Origin: Agromyces humatus
GTDB lineage: Bacteria; Actinomycetota; Actinomycetes; Actinomycetales; Microbacteriaceae
Length of the DNA: 64,000 bases
Direction: 5' to 3'
Assembly: GCF_021228295.1 (NCBI RefSeq)
Contig: NZ_JAJQPD010000006.1
Coordinates: forward strand, 124,001 to 188,000
Made by a program: the position numbers and the translations under genes. Shown piece by piece: positions 60,400-64,000 of this stretch (position 1 is its first letter; each line of letters starts with the position of its first letter). The notes under the pieces are model-generated. The model was not told the origin of the DNA and ran no database searches. It was given only the letters and a program-made list of their open reading frames with translations.

Positions 60400-61961
60400 G
60401 CCGGATCGCGGTGATCGGCGCGGGAATCGCGGGACTCGCGACCGCCGCCCTGCTCGGCCGTGATGGGCACGACGTCACCGTCTACGAGGCGAACGACGAG
60501 ATCGGCGGCCGCGCCGGACGCTGGGATGCGGCGGGATTCCGCTTCGACACCGGTCCGTCGTGGTTCCTCATGCCCGAGGTGTTCGAGCACTTCTTCAGGC
60601 TCATGGGCACGACCTCCGCCGACCAGCTCGACCTCACGCGACTCGATCCCGGGTACCGCGTCTACTTCGAGGGCCGCGAAGACCCGATCGACCTGTACGC
60701 CGATCGTTCGCGATCGGTGGCGGTGTTCGAGGCGATCGAGCCCGGCGCCGGCGGTGCGCTCGAGCGGCACCTCGACTCCGCAGCCGAGACCACGCGACTC
60801 GCGCTCGACCACTTCCTCTACAACGACTTCTCGGCTCCGAGCACGCTGCTGGCACCTGCGGTGCTGCGCCGTGCCGGCCGGCTCGGCCGGCTCCTGTTCC
60901 AGCCACTCGACCGTTTCATCGCCGGCCGATTCCGCGACGCGCGGCTTCGAAAGATACTCGGCTACCCTGCGGTGTTCCTCGGCACATCGCCGTCGGCAGC
61001 GCCCAGCATGTATCACCTCATGAGCCACTTCGACCTCGAAGACGGCGTGTTGTATCCCCAGGGCGGATTCCGCGAGCTGATCGACAGCGTCGCACGTCTC
61101 GCACGTGCGAGCGGCGCGCAGATCGTCACCGGTGCCCGGGTTACCGGCATCCGTGTCGAGCATCGCACCGCGCGCGGCATCCGGTATCTCGATGGAGCCG
61201 GTGTCGAGCACGCGGTCGAAGCAGACGTCGTCGTCTCCGCCGCCGACGTGCACCACACCGAGACGGCATTGCTGCCGGCAGCATCGAGGAGCCGATCGGA
61301 TGCCTCGTGGGCACGCGCCGACCCCGGACCGGGCGCCGTACTCGTCATGCTCGGCATTCGCGGCGAGCTGCCCGACCTGCTGCACCACACGCTCTTCTTC
61401 ACCGAGGACTGGGAGCTGAACTTCGATCGCATCTTCGGATCCGAACCCTCGGTGCCCGACCCCGCGTCGCTCTACGTCTGCAAGCCGAGCGCGAGCGACG
61501 CCGGCGTCGCACCGCTCGGGCACGAGAACCTCTTCGTGCTCGTTCCGGTGCCCGCGGACCCGTCGATCGGCCGCGGCGGCATCGACGGTGCCGGCGACCG
61601 CGTCGTCGAGCAGGTCGCGGATGCCGCGATCGCACAGATCTCATCGTGGGCCGGGATTCCCGACCTCGCATCCCGGGTCGTGGTTCGCCGCACAGTGGGC
61701 CCCAGCGACTTCGAGACGGACTTCAACTCGTGGTGCGGCTCGGCACTCGGGCCAGGGCACGTGCTGAGGCAGAGCGCGTTCCTCCGCGGCCGCACGGCCT
61801 CGAGCACGGTCAACAGACTGTACTTCGCCGGCGCGACGACGGTGCCGGGCATCGGCCTGCCGATGTGCCTCATCAGCGCCGAACTCGTGGCCAAGGCGCT
61901 CCGCGGCGACCGGCGTGCGGGCCCGATCCCCGAGCCGGTCGCCGGGCAGGTTCGCGCATGA
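60396..61961 (+). CDS. crtI: Phytoene desaturase
   Basis: A 521-residue FAD enzyme carrying out the four desaturations from phytoene to lycopene. The N-terminal dinucleotide motif is VIGAGIAGLATAALLGRDGH, followed by YEANDEIGGRAGRWDAAGFR and FDTGPSWFLMPEVFEHFF. The C-terminal CrtI signature is RLYFAGATTVPGIGLPMCLI. ATG 60396 overlaps the crtB stop by four bases. Confidence 0.95.
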   Translation: MSRIAVIGAGIAGLATAALLGRDGHDVTVYEANDEIGGRAGRWDAAGFRFDTGPSWFLMPEVFEHFFRLMGTTSADQLDLTRLDPGYRVYFEGREDPIDLYADRSRSVAVFEAIEPGAGGALERHLDSAAETTRLALDHFLYNDFSAPSTLLAPAVLRRAGRLGRLLFQPLDRFIAGRFRDARLRKILGYPAVFLGTSPSAAPSMYHLMSHFDLEDGVLYPQGGFRELIDSVARLARASGAQIVTGARVTGIRVEHRTARGIRYLDGAGVEHAVEADVVVSAADVHHTETALLPAASRSRSDASWARADPGPGAVLVMLGIRGELPDLLHHTLFFTEDWELNFDRIFGSEPSVPDPASLYVCKPSASDAGVAPLGHENLFVLVPVPADPSIGRGGIDGAGDRVVEQVADAAIAQISSWAGIPDLASRVVVRRTVGPSDFETDFNSWCGSALGPGHVLRQSAFLRGRTASSTVNRLYFAGATTVPGIGLPMCLISAELVAKALRGDRRAGPIPEPVAGQVRA

Positions 61962-62287
61962 CCTACCTGTACCTCGGCCTGCTGCTCGCAGCGATCGCCT
62001 GCATGGTGCTCCTCGACCTCCGGTTCCGGCTCGTCTTCTGGTCGGCAGGCCTGCGGGCGGGCATCGTGCTCGCCGCGGGCGTCGCCTTCTTCCTGATCTG
62101 GGATCTCCTCGGCATCGGCCTCGGCATCTTCTTCCGCGCCGAGAACTCGGTGAGCACGGGCATCCTGCTCGCCCCCGAACTCCCGCTCGAGGAGCTCGTG
62201 TTCCTCACGTTCCTCTGCTACCTGACGCTCGTGCTGTATACCGGCACGCTCCGCGTCGTCGCAGCACGGAAGGTGGAACGCCGGTGA
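61958..62287 (+). CDS. crtYe: C50 carotenoid epsilon-cyclase subunit CrtYe
   Basis: A 109-residue membrane protein with three helices (YLYLGLLLAAIACMVLLDLR; LRAGIVLAAGVAFFLIWDLL; a last one near residue 85). The heterodimeric lycopene-cyclase signature is in ELPLEELVFLTFLCYLTL. It works with CrtYf to cyclise the C50 chain. It overlaps crtI and crtYf by four bases each. Confidence 0.92.
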   Translation: MTYLYLGLLLAAIACMVLLDLRFRLVFWSAGLRAGIVLAAGVAFFLIWDLLGIGLGIFFRAENSVSTGILLAPELPLEELVFLTFLCYLTLVLYTGTLRVVAARKVERR

Positions 62288-62589
62288 CCTACCTGCTGCT
62301 CTCCGCCGTGTTCCTCGCGCTCGCCGCGATCGTGGCGGCCGTCGCATGGCGGAACGCACCTCCCGGGCACCTCATCGCGACCGCCGTCACCGTCACGACG
62401 CTCATCGTGCTCACCGCGGTGTTCGACACCGTGATGATCGCCACCGGCCTGTTCGCGTACGCGGATGAGCACATCTCCGGCGTACGAATCGGGCTCGCGC
62501 CGGTCGAGGACTTCGCGTATCCGATCGCCGGAGTACTGCTGCTCACCGGACTGTGGACACTCATGACGAGGCAACGAGATGCCGACTGA
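62284..62589 (+). CDS. crtYf: C50 carotenoid epsilon-cyclase subunit CrtYf
   Basis: A 101-residue partner of CrtYe with three hydrophobic helices; the motif GLAPVEDFAYPIAGVLLLTG is the second half of the cyclase signature. It starts at GTG 62284, within GTGA overlapping the CrtYe stop. The last 11 bases overlap crtEb. Confidence 0.92.
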   Translation: MTYLLLSAVFLALAAIVAAVAWRNAPPGHLIATAVTVTTLIVLTAVFDTVMIATGLFAYADEHISGVRIGLAPVEDFAYPIAGVLLLTGLWTLMTRQRDAD

Positions 62590-63463
62590 GACGCGGCGGG
62601 GCGTCATCGCCGACCTCATCACGGCGTCACGGCCGCTCAGCTGGGTGAATACGGCGTTCCCGTTCGCGGCGGCGTACCTGCTCACCACCCGCGAGGTCGA
62701 CCTCACGTTCATCGTGGGCGCGTTGTTCTTCCTCGTCCCGTACAACCTCGCGATGTACGGCGTGAACGACGTCTTCGATTACGCCTCGGATGCCGCGAAC
62801 CCGCGCAAGGGCGGAGCCGAGGGTGCACTCCTCGTGCCGGCCAGGCACCGCATCACGATCATCGCCGCGATCGTGCTGTGCCTCCCGTTCGTCATCGCAC
62901 TGGTGGCAGTCGGCGATCCGGCCTCTTGGGCGGTGCTCGCGGTGAGCCTCTTCGCGGTCGCCGCCTATTCGGTGCCCGGCCTTCGCTTCAAGGAGATCCC
63001 GTTCCTCGACTCACTGACGTCGAGCGTGCACTTCGTGAGCCCGGCGGTCTACGGGCTGGTGCTCGCGGGCGCGGCATTCACGCCGCAATCGGTCGCACTC
63101 CTCCTCGCGTTCCTCGCATGGGGCATCGCGAGCCATGCGTTCGGTGCGGTGCAGGACATCGTGCCCGACCGCGAGGCCGGCATCGCCTCGATCGCCACTG
63201 TGCTCGGCGCTGCTCGTACGGTGCGGTTCGCGATCGTCATGTGGGCGGCCGCGGGTCTCTTGACGCTCGCGACCTCGTGGCCCGGCCCGCTCGCGGCGGT
63301 GCTCGTGCTGCCGTACATCGCGACGGCGGCGCCGTTCGTGAGGCTCGACGATGCGGACTCGGGCAACGCGAACGCCGGGTGGAAGCGCTTCCTCGCGATC
63401 AACTACGTTGTGGGATTTCTCGTCACGATGCTGCTGATCTGGTACGCGGCCATCACCGCGTGA
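62579..63463 (+). CDS. crtEb: Lycopene elongase (UbiA-family prenyltransferase)
   Basis: A 294-residue membrane prenyltransferase with about eight or nine helices that adds two C5 units to lycopene (flavuxanthin formation). The first Asp motif is MYGVNDVFDYASDAANPRKG (about residue 60), the second is AVQDIVPDREAGIASIATVL. With CrtYe/Yf it predicts a decaprenoxanthin-type product. ATG 62579 lies inside crtYf. It is the last recognisable crt gene; no glycosyltransferase for the pigment follows. Confidence 0.93.
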   Translation: MPTETRRGVIADLITASRPLSWVNTAFPFAAAYLLTTREVDLTFIVGALFFLVPYNLAMYGVNDVFDYASDAANPRKGGAEGALLVPARHRITIIAAIVLCLPFVIALVAVGDPASWAVLAVSLFAVAAYSVPGLRFKEIPFLDSLTSSVHFVSPAVYGLVLAGAAFTPQSVALLLAFLAWGIASHAFGAVQDIVPDREAGIASIATVLGAARTVRFAIVMWAAAGLLTLATSWPGPLAAVLVLPYIATAAPFVRLDDADSGNANAGWKRFLAINYVVGFLVTMLLIWYAAITA

Positions 63464-63513
63464 ACGGCCGAGCCTCGGCGAGGCGAGCCCGGTGGCTCAA
63501 CTCACCCAGCCGT

Positions 63514-64000
63514 TCAGCGACTCGTGTCCTTCGAGCTGACAACCCGTGCCGCGGCTTCGGCCTCGGCCGTGATGCGATTCGCCATGCCGGAGAAGATCAC
63601 GTCGTGGAAGGGTACGATCAGCCACCAGTACGCGCGGCCGGCCAGTCCCTTCGGGAAGAACACCGCGCGCTGTTGATACACAGCGCCGTCGCCGTCGACC
63701 GAGGCACCGAGTTCGAGCCAGGCGCGGCCCGGAATCCGCATCTCGGCGCGCAGGCGCAGGAAGCTCCCCCGATCGATCGCTTCGACCCGCCAGAAGTCCA
63801 CGGCATCGCCGACGTGCAGCATCAGGGGGTCGCGACGACCGCGGCGAAGTCCGACGCCGCCGGTCAGCTTGTCGACCCAGCCCCGGATCGCCCAGAGCAA
63901 CGGGAACGAGTACCACCCGTTCTCACCGCCGACACCTTCGATCACGCGCCACAGATCGCTCACGTGCGCCGTGCAGCGCTGCTCACGCTCGTCGACGTAG
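63514..64000 (-). CDS. DUF2867-domain oxidoreductase-like protein (5' part outside the window)
   Basis: The visible 161 residues are the C-terminal DUF2867 half of a protein whose N-terminal part lies beyond the edge; the frame is open to base 64000. GGENGWYSFPLLWAIRGWVD, GGVGLRRGRRDPLMLHVGDA and FWRVEAIDRGSFLRLRAEMR are typical of actinobacterial proteins that join an NAD(P)-binding epimerase-like domain to DUF2867. A GTG at 63963 could be called as a start but would cut the domain. It is convergent with crtEb. Confidence 0.82.
   Translation of the reverse strand, partial: YVDEREQRCTAHVSDLWRVIEGVGGENGWYSFPLLWAIRGWVDKLTGGVGLRRGRRDPLMLHVGDAVDFWRVEAIDRGSFLRLRAEMRIPGRAWLELGASVDGDGAVYQQRAVFFPKGLAGRAYWWLIVPFHDVIFSGMANRITAEAEAAARVVSSKDTSR

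Noticed and set aside
63497-63916. 139-codon minus-strand frame at the right edge
   Set aside because: It is a shifted frame of the DUF2867 coding sequence, which reads continuously in the neighbouring frame to the window end.

Overview
This window looks like chromosomal DNA of a high-GC actinobacterium, most likely a member of the Microbacteriaceae (an Agromyces-like organism is my guess, from gene content only). The pointers are very high third-position GC, frequent GTG/TTG starts, a DUF3039 gene, a HelR gene with a rifamycin-type inverted repeat, and a C50-carotenoid cluster with a split lycopene cyclase (crtYe/crtYf) and a lycopene elongase (crtEb). I see no phage, insertion sequence or CRISPR array. 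One tRNA gene (initiator tRNA-fMet) is present.

Layout. 1-4.8 kb: the 5' part of glutamate racemase (cut by the left edge), a LysR regulator divergent from an EamA exporter, nicotinate phosphoribosyltransferase, the decayed remains of an AraC-type regulator, and a DUF3039 protein. 4.8-8.7 kb: a large ABC permease and an ATPase carrying an unusual ~530-residue low-complexity tail. 9-17.4 kb: a teichoic-acid-like envelope polymer region with a nucleotidyltransferase, a TagG/TagH-like exporter, a CDP-glycerol glycerophosphotransferase-like enzyme, a CDP-alcohol phosphatidyltransferase and two GT2 glycosyltransferases. It is interrupted by an ECF S component and an unknown protein. 17.5-21.5 kb: an HtrA protease, an aminotransferase and a convergent omega-amidase-like hydrolase. 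21.5-29.2 kb: helR behind a RAE-like inverted repeat, convergent with a four-gene lipoprotein/two-ATPase/FtsX-permease operon.

29.3-38.3 kb: tRNA-fMet, then a galactoside-use operon (GH42 beta-galactosidase, two permeases, binding protein, GH36 alpha-galactosidase). It is divergent from a LacI regulator, with two near-identical 16-bp operators between them. 38.3-45.2 kb: AraC regulator/phytanoyl-CoA-dioxygenase pair, a three-GAF sensor kinase beside what looks like a ruined response-regulator gene, TetR/SDR pair, and an F420-type LLM oxidoreductase. 45.6-50.4 kb: a HEAT-repeat/GT4 fusion, a GT1 glycosyltransferase, a GT7-like glycosyltransferase and a class F sortase.

50.6-57.1 kb: a five-gene operon (amino-acid ABC importer, M20 peptidase, RpiR regulator) divergent from a secreted cyanophycinase. 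I read this as a probable system for digesting external cyanophycin and importing the products. 57.2-63.5 kb: a MarR regulator divergent from idi-crtE-crtB-crtI-crtYe-crtYf-crtEb, whose reading frames overlap end to end; the predicted product is a decaprenoxanthin-type C50 carotenoid. The right edge cuts a DUF2867-domain protein.
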